NCBI GenBank assembly: GCA_018380195.1
Contig: JAGZUC010000045.1
Coordinates: forward strand, 1 to 9,836
From: Collinsella sp.
GTDB lineage: Bacteria; Actinomycetota; Coriobacteriia; Coriobacteriales; Coriobacteriaceae
Reading direction: 5' to 3'
Length of the DNA stretch: 9,836 nt
The notes under the pieces are model-generated. The model saw only the letters and a list, made by a program, of their open reading frames with translations, did not search any database and had not been told where the DNA came from. Shown here in pieces: positions 1 to 6,711 of the stretch (positions are counted from its first letter, which is position 1; each line of letters opens with the position of its first letter). The position numbers and the translations under genes are program-made.

Positions 1-109
1 AACACATCTCCACCGTTCCTTCAACTGGGGAAACGGCGCCCCCGGGGCCCGGATGGGGCCTCGGGGGCGTTCGGCTAGCTGCGGGAACGGCCTGTCCGCT
101 CAATGTGTT
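1..109. mobile_element. GC-rich, highly self-complementary segment; possible end of a mobile element (or its structured 3' RNA)
   Basis: This segment is very GC-rich, while the sequence from about 115 onward is AT-rich, so there is a sharp compositional junction. It contains nested inverted repeats: AACACAT (1-7) with ATGTGTT (103-109), CCGTTCC (13-19) with GGAACGG (84-90), and a central hairpin at 37-69 with a 14-bp stem (one G-T pair) and a 5-base loop. The gene at 100-516 loses its expected reading frame exactly here. Inference: this is the terminus of an inserted element lying to the left, possibly an IS605/IS607-type right end with the structured region that forms an omega RNA. No transposase is visible, so an ordinary structured intergenic region is not excluded. 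Confidence 0.35.
37..69. repeat. Strong GC hairpin (14-bp stem, 5-base loop)
   Basis: Bases 37-50 pair with 56-69 (13 Watson-Crick pairs and one G-T), leaving a GGATG loop at 51-55. There is no T tract on either side, so a standard intrinsic terminator is unlikely. It is the core of the structured segment at 1-109. Confidence 0.6.
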
Positions 110-516
110 CGGCTGAGATCGGAAATCAACCTGTATTTAACTCCATATGAGACGTGATTTATGATATAGAGTGCATTTCTAAAAATGTTTTCAGCATATT
201 GTCTTTCTTTTAGATTAAAGTATCTCTTCGATCTGAAAATATCTTTTGCCTCGTCAACATTAAGTGCTGACTTTTGTATCAACTCGATTGTTAATTGAAC
301 ATTCGAACTAAACGAATCCTTTGATTCCCGATACCTTTTACAGCACTCTTCGACATGTCTAAAAGATAGGAGGTCATCGTAAAATTCCACGTTTAAGTCA
401 ACAATGTCAACTTTGTATTGTTCAACCTCTTGAAGATATGACTTCAAAACAGGCAAGGCAAGATACGGCCCCACTGGACTCCATCCTGGGGGAAATACTA
501 AAAGCGTTTTAGGCAT
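100..516 (-). CDS. 3'-truncated B12-binding-domain (radical SAM type) protein, probably a pseudogene
   Basis: The 138-residue product starts with a beta strand (KTLLVFPP, residues 3-10) followed by the GPYLALPVLKSYL and VDIVDLNVEFYDDLL stretches. These are characteristic of the N-terminal cobalamin-binding Rossmann domain of B12-dependent radical SAM enzymes, which typically modify peptides or small molecules. Such enzymes are usually well over 400 residues and carry a CxxxCxxC iron-sulfur motif; neither the radical SAM domain nor that motif is present here. The frame ends in the GC-rich segment at 1-109, which fits truncation by an inserted element, so the gene is probably non-functional. 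It lies 7 bases after the MFS gene with only a weak ribosome site, suggesting translational coupling in one operon. Family assignment rests on the first 50 or so residues; residues 55-138 are helical and unassigned. Confidence 0.65.
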   Translation of the reverse strand: MPKTLLVFPPGWSPVGPYLALPVLKSYLQEVEQYKVDIVDLNVEFYDDLLSFRHVEECCKRYRESKDSFSSNVQLTIELIQKSALNVDEAKDIFRSKRYFNLKERQYAENIFRNALYIINHVSYGVKYRLISDLSRTH

Positions 517-523
517 ATCAACG

Positions 524-1708
524 TCACATCTTTCGCAAATAATTCAATTGAAACACAACTACCATCATAATTGAAAATACACCAAGTCCTGTAACGAGAA
601 TTGAGAACATCGCGATGCTCGTGAACAGCGAAACAAGGAGTGTTGAAATAACAACAGCAACCGATTGCAAAGACTCCCTAATTGAAAACAGGCTCATCGA
701 TTCAGATCCGTCTCTCGCCAAATCCTGCAGCGATGTTATGAGAAGCACATCTTGAATGGCGTTTCCGGCACCGACGATAAAAAGGAAAATAAACGATATC
801 CCAGACGCATAGCGATAGCCAAACGCCAGATACGCACCGAGCGCAAGATACGTCACAAAACAATATGATTTAACGCAATCGGAACCACTGATTAAACGAC
901 CGTATATTGTATTTCCGAACAACAGTCCGATTGTAAGACTACTCTGAAGGAATCCGTATTGTATCGATGACGAGTCAAATTGCAATTGCGCTATAGCTGG
1001 CAAAAGAGAATTCAGAGAGCCGAATGCCACGCCACTAGAAATATCGATTAATAGGAAACCAATTGCCAAGTGCTTCGCGTTAAGATCACTAAATGCAGTC
1101 CAGTTTTTTTCATTTTTGCTTATCCCCTCTTTATCATTAACCTCGATAACCGACGGAACATCGCGCAGCAACCAGAACGACGCGGCAAAAGAAAGCGCGT
1201 CTAATGCAAGAACAGCCTCCGCCCCAAATTGAGCGACAACAAAACCGCCGGCAACTGGCCCCAGAACCATCATCAAATTCTGCAGAAACCCAAACGAATT
1301 ATTAATTACGTCGCGATTGATACTATTCGTATTGGCTCTTAACAACGAGTAAAAGCAGGGCATTTCAACCGTTCGGCAAAGCGATACCGCGCACGTAATA
1401 GCAAACATACTCCATTTACTATCAACAAAAATATAGCAAACGAATAATCCCGCGCGAATTAAGTCTGCCAATCTCATGGCCTGCAGTGTCCCGATACCCA
1501 TCTTCTGAGGCAGCTGCGCGAGCGCAACTGAAAACAGAGCGGGGGCAAATCTGCAGCAGACCATCAAAGCAGTTGCAGAAACATCGTGAGTTACCTCGTA
1601 AATCAGCATTGGCAAAGCAATATTCGCACACCAATTGCCTATTTCGCTTATCCCTCTAGCAATATATAGGACCCGAACCGGACGGCTAGCTCTCAATACC
1701 GTGAACAT
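524..1708 (-). CDS. MFS-family exporter
   Basis: A 394-residue, strongly hydrophobic protein with about 12 membrane segments separated by a polar central loop (about residues 183-210, rich in Lys, Glu and Asn). The opening (ARGISEIGNWCANIALPMLIYEVT) and the LGPVAGGFVVAQFGAEAVLALDALSF stretch in the first half match the EntS/MFS_3-like efflux branch of the major facilitator superfamily, which exports small molecules by proton exchange at the cytoplasmic membrane. Its start overlaps the end of the DUF2087 gene by 23 bases, with an AGG 9 bases upstream, so translation is probably coupled. The gene is AT-rich relative to the right half of the window, suggesting acquisition by transfer. Inference from context: it may export, or give resistance to, a product of the neighbouring B12/radical-SAM enzyme; the substrate cannot be read from sequence. 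Confidence 0.88.
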   Translation of the reverse strand: MFTVLRASRPVRVLYIARGISEIGNWCANIALPMLIYEVTHDVSATALMVCCRFAPALFSVALAQLPQKMGIGTLQAMRLADLIRAGLFVCYIFVDSKWSMFAITCAVSLCRTVEMPCFYSLLRANTNSINRDVINNSFGFLQNLMMVLGPVAGGFVVAQFGAEAVLALDALSFAASFWLLRDVPSVIEVNDKEGISKNEKNWTAFSDLNAKHLAIGFLLIDISSGVAFGSLNSLLPAIAQLQFDSSSIQYGFLQSSLTIGLLFGNTIYGRLISGSDCVKSYCFVTYLALGAYLAFGYRYASGISFIFLFIVGAGNAIQDVLLITSLQDLARDGSESMSLFSIRESLQSVAVVISTLLVSLFTSIAMFSILVTGLGVFSIMMVVVFQLNYLRKM

Positions 1709-1967
1709 CAGGATTAACCTCGTATTTCAGGCCTCGCTCATCCCTTAATAGGAATCCATAATCAACCAAGTACCGCCTCAATACGGCATAATCAGGATAG
1801 AGCTGTGACAGCACACGATTAACCTGAAGCTCCGTATAACTTGTATTTAATTCAAAGAAAGAGACGGCCCATAGCAGCATGATTCTTTTATAGCTTTCCT
1901 TTTTTGGAATTGAAACCAGCTCGCCATTCTTGAGAAATCGTTTTTTAAAGTCTATTAGCTCATCCAT
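1686..1967 (-). CDS. DUF2087-domain small protein (possible transcription regulator)
   Basis: A 93-residue product with the order seen in DUF2087: FLKNGELVSIPKKESYKRIMLL (about 11-32), a helix, YTELQVNRVLSQLYPDYAVLRRYLVDYGFLLRD (44-76) and a final GLKYEV strand. The DYAxLRRYLVDxGxLxRD stretch is the most diagnostic. DUF2087 is often found fused to or beside winged-helix regulators and itself resembles a small winged helix, so a DNA-binding role is plausible but unproven. The start has a good GGAGG site (about 7 bases upstream). It is the first gene of an operon with the MFS exporter and the radical-SAM remnant, the position expected of a local regulator. Two 11-bp-spaced copies of a 9-bp repeat lie upstream (2042-2061). 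Confidence 0.75.
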   Translation of the reverse strand: MDELIDFKKRFLKNGELVSIPKKESYKRIMLLWAVSFFELNTSYTELQVNRVLSQLYPDYAVLRRYLVDYGFLLRDERGLKYEVNPDVHGIES

Positions 1968-2041
1968 TCACATCCTCCATTTCATACGCATCTAATACTA
2001 AAAATGCATACGCTTTAGGTCATCGTATTCGGCTTCTTTAT

Positions 2042-2061
2042 TCGAACTAAACTCGAACTAA
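2042..2061. promoter_or_regulatory. Tandem 9-bp direct repeat (TCGAACTAA x2), possible operator
   Basis: TCGAACTAA occurs at 2042-2050 and again at 2053-2061, an 11-bp period that would place both copies on about the same face of the helix. They lie 75 to 95 bases upstream of the DUF2087 gene, between it and the end of the small gene at 2068-2286. They could be a binding site for the DUF2087 protein or another regulator. No convincing -35/-10 pair was found beside them. Confidence 0.3.
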
Positions 2062-2067
2062 TCTAAA

Positions 2068-2286
2068 TTATTTGCTCAAACACTCTTCGAAAGCTCGTTT
2101 TTCACTCTGAGTAAAATGCCCTTCCCAGTCAGTCCACGAACAGGAAGGCAACTCACAGCGAGCGGAGTCGAAGCCCTCTACCGTCGGTCGTTCAAAATGC
2201 ACGATAACCTTTTCGATATCCCCATCTGTTATCAGGTCAGAATGAACGACCTCGGTACCGTCTTCGAATGTCATATACGGGTACAT
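2068..2286 (-). CDS. Small acidic conserved hypothetical protein
   Basis: The 72-residue product begins MYPYMTFEDGTEVVHSD and includes VIVHFERP and GFDSARCELP. It is acidic and has no membrane segment. I recall similar small proteins (MYPYMT.ADGTEVVHS ... HFERPTE.GFDSARC) in gut Actinobacteria and Firmicutes, but no function is known to me. The start at 2286 is chosen because a GAGGTGG ribosome site sits 8 to 9 bases upstream. The open frame continues upstream to 2541, but that part overlaps the start region of the divergent gene at 2461 and reads like antisense noise. The C-terminus (after SWTDWEGHFTQSEKRAFEECLSK) may be shorter than in relatives. Two cysteines (residues 44 and 49) lie near each other. 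Confidence 0.6.
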   Translation of the reverse strand: MYPYMTFEDGTEVVHSDLITDGDIEKVIVHFERPTVEGFDSARCELPSCSWTDWEGHFTQSEKRAFEECLSK

Positions 2287-2460
2287 CACGTAAACCACCT
2301 CGCAATCGTTAATCCAGTTTAGCATCAAGCTATTGCACCAAAGACAGCAAGCCCCCTTGATGAGTTGATGGTATCTGTTAAATGTCACGTACGATTCACA
2401 TCTGGTGGGTACCCTGATGGCTACACGAAACGAAGCAGATTTACACCGGGAGGACCCCGT

Positions 2461-3423
2461 ATGACAACCAAGTACACCGACGCGCCGCGCACGCGCGTCA
2501 TGACGCCGGCATCGCTCAACAACGGCGTGCACGAGAACCATTCCATCGGACAGACCATGGCCATCGCGCCCAAAAAGGGCCTGTTCGATGACATTTCCAT
2601 TCCCCAGATTATCGCCGGCGCCGCAGCTGCTGCCACGAGCGTAGCGCTTGCCTCCAAGATTGGTATCGCTGGTTCAGTAATTGGTGCCGCCGTGAGCTCG
2701 GTCATCACCGTTGTGTCCTCGCAGGTCTACCGCCACTTTATCTCTGCCAGCGCCGAAGCAATCAAGGGCACGCATGCCGCTGTCGACTACCCTGCCGGCG
2801 CCTACGAGCCCGTTGAGCCCGATGTCGAGGAGCACCTAGGTGGCGCCGCGACCACGCAGGAAATGCGCCAGGTTGCGGGACGCGCGACCACGGCGCGCGT
2901 CGCCCCTAACAGCCTGCGCGCCAAGGCCGCGGCAGAGCGCAGCCAGACGCAAAAGAAGGTCATCGTCTTCTCGATCGCCATCGCCATCGCCGCGGTCATC
3001 GCCTGCACCGGCGCCATCCTTATAACCACCGCCGGTGAGGGTCTGGGCGAGCGTCCCGAGCCAATCCTTTCGTCGCGCACGACCGAGAGCGATGCAAATG
3101 GCAACACCCAGTCGCAAGATCAGCAGGCACAGGCGGACGGCACGCAAGACAGTTCTACCTCTGCCGATTCGTCCTCGAACACCCAAAACCAATCGCAGGG
3201 CACCGATTCCTCTACGGCCAACGGTGGCACGCCGTCCGACACGACCAACTCAAGCCAAACGACTGACGGTTCACAGCCGAACACGGGCGGCCAGACGAGC
3301 GACACCACTTCGGGAACGGGCACAGCAGACAGCAACAACACCAACAGCTCGAACAGCTCGAGCGGAACCGCGTCCGGCACGGCATCTGACAACTCGAGCC
3401 AAGGCACGGCATCGGGCAACTAA
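2461..3423 (+). CDS. Membrane-anchored protein with Gly/Ala-rich hydrophobic module and long Ser/Thr/Asn-rich extracellular tail
   Basis: A 320-residue product of unknown function. Residues 1-45 are polar. Residues 47-90 form a Gly/Ala/Ser-rich hydrophobic region (SKIGIAGSVIGAAVSSVI core) ending in VYRH; I recall this module from many actinobacterial membrane proteins. Residues 91-165 are a charged linker. A clear membrane helix spans 167-191 (VIVFSIAIAIAAVIACTGAI). Residues 200-320 are almost entirely Ser, Thr, Asn, Gln, Gly, Asp and Ala, without a globular domain. There is no signal peptide or LPXTG motif; with KK before the helix, the tail is predicted to be outside the cell, possibly O-glycosylated. 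The ATG at 2461 is chosen for the GGGAGGA site 6 bases upstream; a longer in-frame start at 2365 lacks one. It appears to be a single-gene unit with a terminator at 3460-3494. Confidence 0.8.
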   Translation: MTTKYTDAPRTRVMTPASLNNGVHENHSIGQTMAIAPKKGLFDDISIPQIIAGAAAAATSVALASKIGIAGSVIGAAVSSVITVVSSQVYRHFISASAEAIKGTHAAVDYPAGAYEPVEPDVEEHLGGAATTQEMRQVAGRATTARVAPNSLRAKAAAERSQTQKKVIVFSIAIAIAAVIACTGAILITTAGEGLGERPEPILSSRTTESDANGNTQSQDQQAQADGTQDSSTSADSSSNTQNQSQGTDSSTANGGTPSDTTNSSQTTDGSQPNTGGQTSDTTSGTGTADSNNTNSSNSSSGTASGTASDNSSQGTASGN

Positions 3424-3459
3424 GCACATTTGTCTCTCATGGATAACCGACCTGTATAG

Positions 3460-3494
3460 CGGGCGCGAATCGACAGCGGTTCGCGCCCGTTTGC
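3460..3494 (+). terminator. Intrinsic terminator-like hairpin after the 2461-3423 gene
   Basis: CGGGCGCGAA (3460-3469) pairs perfectly with TTCGCGCCCG (3480-3489) around a 10-base loop and is followed by a short TTT. The stem is strong but the T tract is short. Confidence 0.6.
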
Positions 3495-3506
3495 CTCGGG
3501 CGCCGC

Positions 3507-3550
3507 CATGGCGAACGCCATGCGATGGTAAGATGCTTTACATGTGTAAA
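3507..3550 (+). promoter_or_regulatory. Extended -10 promoter with overlapping inverted repeats
   Basis: TGGTAAGAT at 3526-3534 fits an extended -10 (TGn plus TAAGAT); no good -35 is present. A 6-bp hairpin, CATGGC (3507-3512) with GCCATG (3517-3522), lies where the -35 would be. TTTACA (3537-3542) and TGTAAA (3545-3550), separated by TG, straddle the expected start point and abut the GAGGAG ribosome site at 3551-3556. The arrangement suggests operator control of the gene at 3564, though no regulator is identified. Confidence 0.4.
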
Positions 3551-3563
3551 GAGGAGATTTGCC

Positions 3564-4859
3564 ATGAGCAAGACAATAGTTAGGCCCACGCTATCGCTGG
3601 GCAACCACATCTATCTGTATCGCCTGCTGCGCGATGCGATTGGGTGCGGCAAGCAAACGTTTATGACGCAGGTCGAGGAGGCGCTCGCCGCAGGCGACAT
3701 GACTGCTTATGACCTGGGCTTTGAGTCCACGCGCGAGCTGCTCGAGGAGCTCAACGACTGCATTAAGCTGACCGTCTTTAAGGGCGGCCGCCTGTATGCC
3801 ACCGTCATCGCCAACGAGGCCTGGGATGCCGCCCTTGCCAAGGGCGAGGACAAGCCCAAGGCTGCCAAGGGCGCCAAGCAGTCCTACAAAAAGAAAAAGC
3901 GCGGTGAGAAGGACCTCAAGGCCGTGCGTCCCAAGCACGTTAAGCGTCCCGAGCCCGAAGTCATGGTTGAAACCGTGCCGGAACCCGAGCCCGAGACAGA
4001 GATCGAAGCCGCTATTGAGGTAACAGCAGGAACCGAAATCGCCGCATCGACCGATCCCGAAGTCATATCCGAGCAGGAAGCCACTGTGGAGCTCAACGAA
4101 GCGCCCAAGTCGACAACCGAAGAAGCCGCTATCCAACCCGAGACGTCTGCATTCCAAAACAGCGATGTCTTTGGCGACGAGGCCGAGGGCGATCAGTCCG
4201 ACGAGCCCGCCAATCAAGGCGCTACCGAGTCGGCGCCGGAGCCCGAGACGCCGCAGCCCGCCATCTCGCTCACGGTCGTCTATGACCCCGAGAACGCCAA
4301 CGCCGGCATCACCACCATGGCATCCACGCCCATCGAGGCAAAGTCGAGCGTCGAGAATCAGAGCGCTCCGCAAGTCGAGCTCGACACCGCGGCCGTAGAC
4401 GCACCCGCTATCGTCGAGTCTGCAGATTCCGCGGCGATGCCAAAAGTGGGCACCGAATCAGTGCTCGGCACCGAACCCGTGCCCGTCGTCGAGGTGACGC
4501 CCGTCAATGAGCAGGCCTTCGCACCGGCGATGGTACCGGCCCCCGCACCCGTAGCGCCCGCCATCCCCGAGGACTTCCCCGTCGATTTCGCAACTGAGGT
4601 CTTCTGCCCCGGTCCGTTGCTACACCAGCTGTCGACCTATCTCCCCTACGGCGCCGATACCCTCGGCATCGTCGGCGAGTACTACTGGATCGCCCGCGAG
4701 CGCGGTACCATCGAGGCCGCGCGAAACCGCGCAAGCTTCCCCCTGCGCTACACGCAGGACGGCGAGCGCCACGAGGTTGCCGTGCGCATCCGCCGCAACA
4801 CCACCGGCGGTCTCGGAGCCGCCTGGACCATCGATAAAGTCGAGCCTTCTACCAAGTAA
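3564..4859 (+). CDS. Protein with OST-HTH/LOTUS-like N-terminus, Lys-rich stretch, acidic linker and C-terminal globular domain
   Basis: A 431-residue product of unknown function in three parts. Residues 15-82 resemble the OST-HTH/LOTUS winged-helix pattern: a leading helix (YLYRLLRDAI), a second helix (TQVEEALAA), then YDLGFESTRELLEEL, a short strand and GGRLYATVI. In characterised relatives this domain binds RNA or helicases. Residues 98-129 hold about a dozen lysines and arginines and could bind nucleic acid. Residues 130-335 are a low-complexity Glu/Pro/Ala/Thr linker. Residues 336-428 look folded (FCPGPLLHQLSTYL, GEYYWIARERGTIEAARNR, a paired VAVRIRRN and WTIDKVEP), with no family recognised. 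The ATG at 3564 has GAGGAG 7 bases upstream; the in-frame ATG at 3525 does not. No signal peptide or membrane segment, so cytoplasmic. LOTUS assignment is by eye only. Confidence 0.75.
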   Translation: MSKTIVRPTLSLGNHIYLYRLLRDAIGCGKQTFMTQVEEALAAGDMTAYDLGFESTRELLEELNDCIKLTVFKGGRLYATVIANEAWDAALAKGEDKPKAAKGAKQSYKKKKRGEKDLKAVRPKHVKRPEPEVMVETVPEPEPETEIEAAIEVTAGTEIAASTDPEVISEQEATVELNEAPKSTTEEAAIQPETSAFQNSDVFGDEAEGDQSDEPANQGATESAPEPETPQPAISLTVVYDPENANAGITTMASTPIEAKSSVENQSAPQVELDTAAVDAPAIVESADSAAMPKVGTESVLGTEPVPVVEVTPVNEQAFAPAMVPAPAPVAPAIPEDFPVDFATEVFCPGPLLHQLSTYLPYGADTLGIVGEYYWIARERGTIEAARNRASFPLRYTQDGERHEVAVRIRRNTTGGLGAAWTIDKVEPSTK

Positions 4860-4860
4860 C

Positions 4861-4903
4861 AAAAAGGGACGATAACCCTCAAGGTTATCGTCCCTTTCTC
4901 GTT
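4861..4903. terminator. Bidirectional intrinsic terminator between convergent genes
   Basis: Bases 4863-4877 pair perfectly with 4883-4897 (15 bp) around a 5-base loop. On the plus strand the stem ends in TTTCTCGTT, and on the minus strand in TTTTTGTT. It can therefore end both the plus gene at 3564-4859 and the minus gene ettA. Confidence 0.9.
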
Positions 4904-4920
4904 AGGTCACCTGAGCTCGA

Positions 4921-6600
4921 CTAGTCGCGCGTCAGCTTACGGTGGATACGATGCGGCTGGGCCGCGTCCTCGCCCAGGCGCTCGATGCGATTGGCCTGAT
5001 AGGCCTCGAAGTTGCCCTCGAACCAATACCAGTTGCCCGGATTCTCGTCGGTGCCCTCCCACGCCAGAATGTGTGTGGCGACGCGGTCCAGGAACATACG
5101 GTCGTGGCTAATGACCACCGAGCAGCCCGGGAACTCGAGCAGTGCCGCTTCGAGTGAGGACAGCGTCTCGACGTCGAGATCGTTCGTGGGCTCGTCGAGG
5201 AGCAGCAGGTTGCCGCCCTGCTTGAGCGTGAGCGCCAGGTTCAGACGGTTGCGCTCGCCACCGGAAAGTACGCCAGCGCGCTTCTGCTGGTCCTGGCCCT
5301 TAAAGCCAAAGCTCGCCACGTACGCGCGGCTGGGGACCTCGGTCTCGCCGACCATCATGTGGTCCAGGCCATCCGAGACGACCTCCCACAGGTTCTTATC
5401 GGGATCGATGCCAGAACGGTTCTGGTCGACATAGGAGATCTTGACGGTCTCGCCCACCTCGAGCTCGCCCGAAGTCAGCGGCTCCAGGCCCACGATGGTC
5501 TTGAAGAGCGTAGTCTTGCCCACACCGTTGGGGCCGATGACGCCCACGATGCCGTTACGCGGCAGGGTGAACGAAAGGTCATCGATGAGCACGCGACCGT
5601 CGAACTCCTTGTGCAGATGATGGGCCTCGAGCACCTTGTTGCCCAAACGCGGGCCCACAGGGATGCGGATGTCGGTCCAGTCGAGCTTCTGGCTTGCGCG
5701 GGCCTCGGCCTCCATCTCCTCATAGCGAGCCAGACGGGCCTTGTTCTTGGCCTGACGGGCCTTGGGCGAGCTGCGTACCCACTCGAGCTCGGCCTCCATG
5801 CGCTTGGCGAGCTTGGCGTCGCGGTTGCCCTGCGCCTCGATACGGGCGGCCTTGGTCTCCAGATACGTGGAGTAGTTGCCCTTGTAGGGATAAAGGTGAC
5901 CGCGGTCGACCTCGCAGATCCACTCGGCAACGTTATCCAGGAAGTAGCGATCGTGCGTGACGGCAAGCACCGCGCCCTGGTAGTTGTGCAGGAAGTGCTC
6001 GAGCCACAGGATCGACTCGGCGTCCAGGTGGTTCGTGGGCTCGTCGAGCAGCAGCAGGTCGGGAGCTTCGAGCAGCAGCTTGCACAGGGCCACGCGACGG
6101 CGCTCGCCGCCAGAGAGCACGTTGACCGGCATGTCGGAATCGGGCAGCTGCAGGGCGTCCATGGCCTGGCCGAGCTTGGAATCGATATCCCAGCCGTCGG
6201 CGGCGTCGATCTCGTCCTGGAGCTTTCCCATCTCGGCCATGAGGGCGTCCATGTCGCAATCCGGGTCGCACATCTCCTCGCCGATCTTGTTGAAGCGATC
6301 GACCTTGGCGATCATGTCGCCAAATGCCATGCGCACGTTCTCGATGACGGTCTTGTCGTCGTCGAGCGGCGGCTCCTGCTGCAGGATACCCACGGTGTAG
6401 CCGGGGGTGAGCTTGGCATCGCCGTTGGAGACCTCCTCGATGCCGGCCATGATCTTGAGCAGGGTCGACTTGCCCATACCGTTGGGGCCCACGACGCCGA
6501 TCTTGGCACCGGGGTAGAAGCTCAGGGTCACGTCGTCAAGGATCACCTTGTCGCCATGGGCCTTGCGAGCCTGATACATCTGATAAATGAACTCCGCCAC
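4921..6600 (-). CDS. ettA: Energy-dependent translational throttle protein EttA (ABC-F ATPase)
   Basis: EttA binds the ribosomal E site and gates the first steps of elongation according to the ATP/ADP ratio. Counted from the upstream ATG at 6606, ABC1 has Walker A GPNGMGKST (40-48), signature LSGGE (164-168) and Walker B LLLLDEP with catalytic Glu189. The EttA-type arm insertion lies about 93-140 and the charged linker about 250-308. ABC2 has GPNGVGKTT (358-366), LSGGE (447-451) and DEPTNDLD with Glu472. There is no membrane domain, and the length (559-561) matches E. coli EttA (555). I prefer the GTG start at 6600: it gives MAEFIYQMY, the usual actinobacterial N-terminus, and puts AAGGAG 8 bases upstream, against only 2 for the ATG at 6606. 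All catalytic motifs are intact. It is transcribed alone, converging on the gene at 3564. Confidence 0.96.
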   Translation of the reverse strand: MAEFIYQMYQARKAHGDKVILDDVTLSFYPGAKIGVVGPNGMGKSTLLKIMAGIEEVSNGDAKLTPGYTVGILQQEPPLDDDKTVIENVRMAFGDMIAKVDRFNKIGEEMCDPDCDMDALMAEMGKLQDEIDAADGWDIDSKLGQAMDALQLPDSDMPVNVLSGGERRRVALCKLLLEAPDLLLLDEPTNHLDAESILWLEHFLHNYQGAVLAVTHDRYFLDNVAEWICEVDRGHLYPYKGNYSTYLETKAARIEAQGNRDAKLAKRMEAELEWVRSSPKARQAKNKARLARYEEMEAEARASQKLDWTDIRIPVGPRLGNKVLEAHHLHKEFDGRVLIDDLSFTLPRNGIVGVIGPNGVGKTTLFKTIVGLEPLTSGELEVGETVKISYVDQNRSGIDPDKNLWEVVSDGLDHMMVGETEVPSRAYVASFGFKGQDQQKRAGVLSGGERNRLNLALTLKQGGNLLLLDEPTNDLDVETLSSLEAALLEFPGCSVVISHDRMFLDRVATHILAWEGTDENPGNWYWFEGNFEAYQANRIERLGEDAAQPHRIHRKLTRD

Positions 6601-6638
6601 AGTCATTTCTCCTTATCTAGCTGCGGAAATCTTCTCCC

Positions 6639-6666
6639 CCTCTCCGTTTTGGAAAAAGCGGAGAGG
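6639..6666 (-). promoter_or_regulatory. Leader hairpin upstream of ettA
   Basis: CCTCTCCG (6639-6646) pairs with CGGAGAGG (6659-6666), and the inner T and A runs extend the stem. It lies 33 to 66 bases upstream of the ettA start and has no T tract on either strand, so it is a leader structure rather than a standard terminator. A role in ettA regulation is speculative. Confidence 0.35.
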
Positions 6667-6681
6667 CAGTTCGCGCGTTCT

Positions 6682-6711
6682 AATAAAAAGGGGCATGGTT
6701 GCCCACACCCC
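6682..6711 (-). terminator. Intrinsic terminator of the sdpR-sdpI-like operon
   Basis: On the minus strand GGGCA (6704-6700) pairs with TGCCC (6695-6691) around a 4-base loop, and an outer GGGG/CCCC pairing (6711-6708 with 6693-6690) is an alternative. Five T residues follow at 6689-6685, then ATT. It lies about 70 bases after the stop codon of the SdpI-like gene and separates it from ettA. Confidence 0.7.

Noticed and set aside
1..115. Integron attC site
   Set aside because: The palindromic outer arms (AACACAT/ATGTGTT) recall attC, but the right core reads GTTCGGC, which does not fit GTTRRRY, and no integrase is seen.
1422..1634. Second minus-strand frame within the MFS gene
   Set aside because: Out-of-frame shadow of the MFS coding sequence, rich in Cys and without a ribosome site.
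2287..2541. N-terminal extension of the small gene at 2068-2286
   Set aside because: The extension is Arg/Cys-rich, overlaps the divergent gene's start and lacks a ribosome site; the ATG at 2286 has one.
3591..4373. Minus-strand open frame opposite the LOTUS-like gene
   Set aside because: Antisense to a gene with a good ribosome site and sensible composition; Gly/Leu-rich low-complexity translation.
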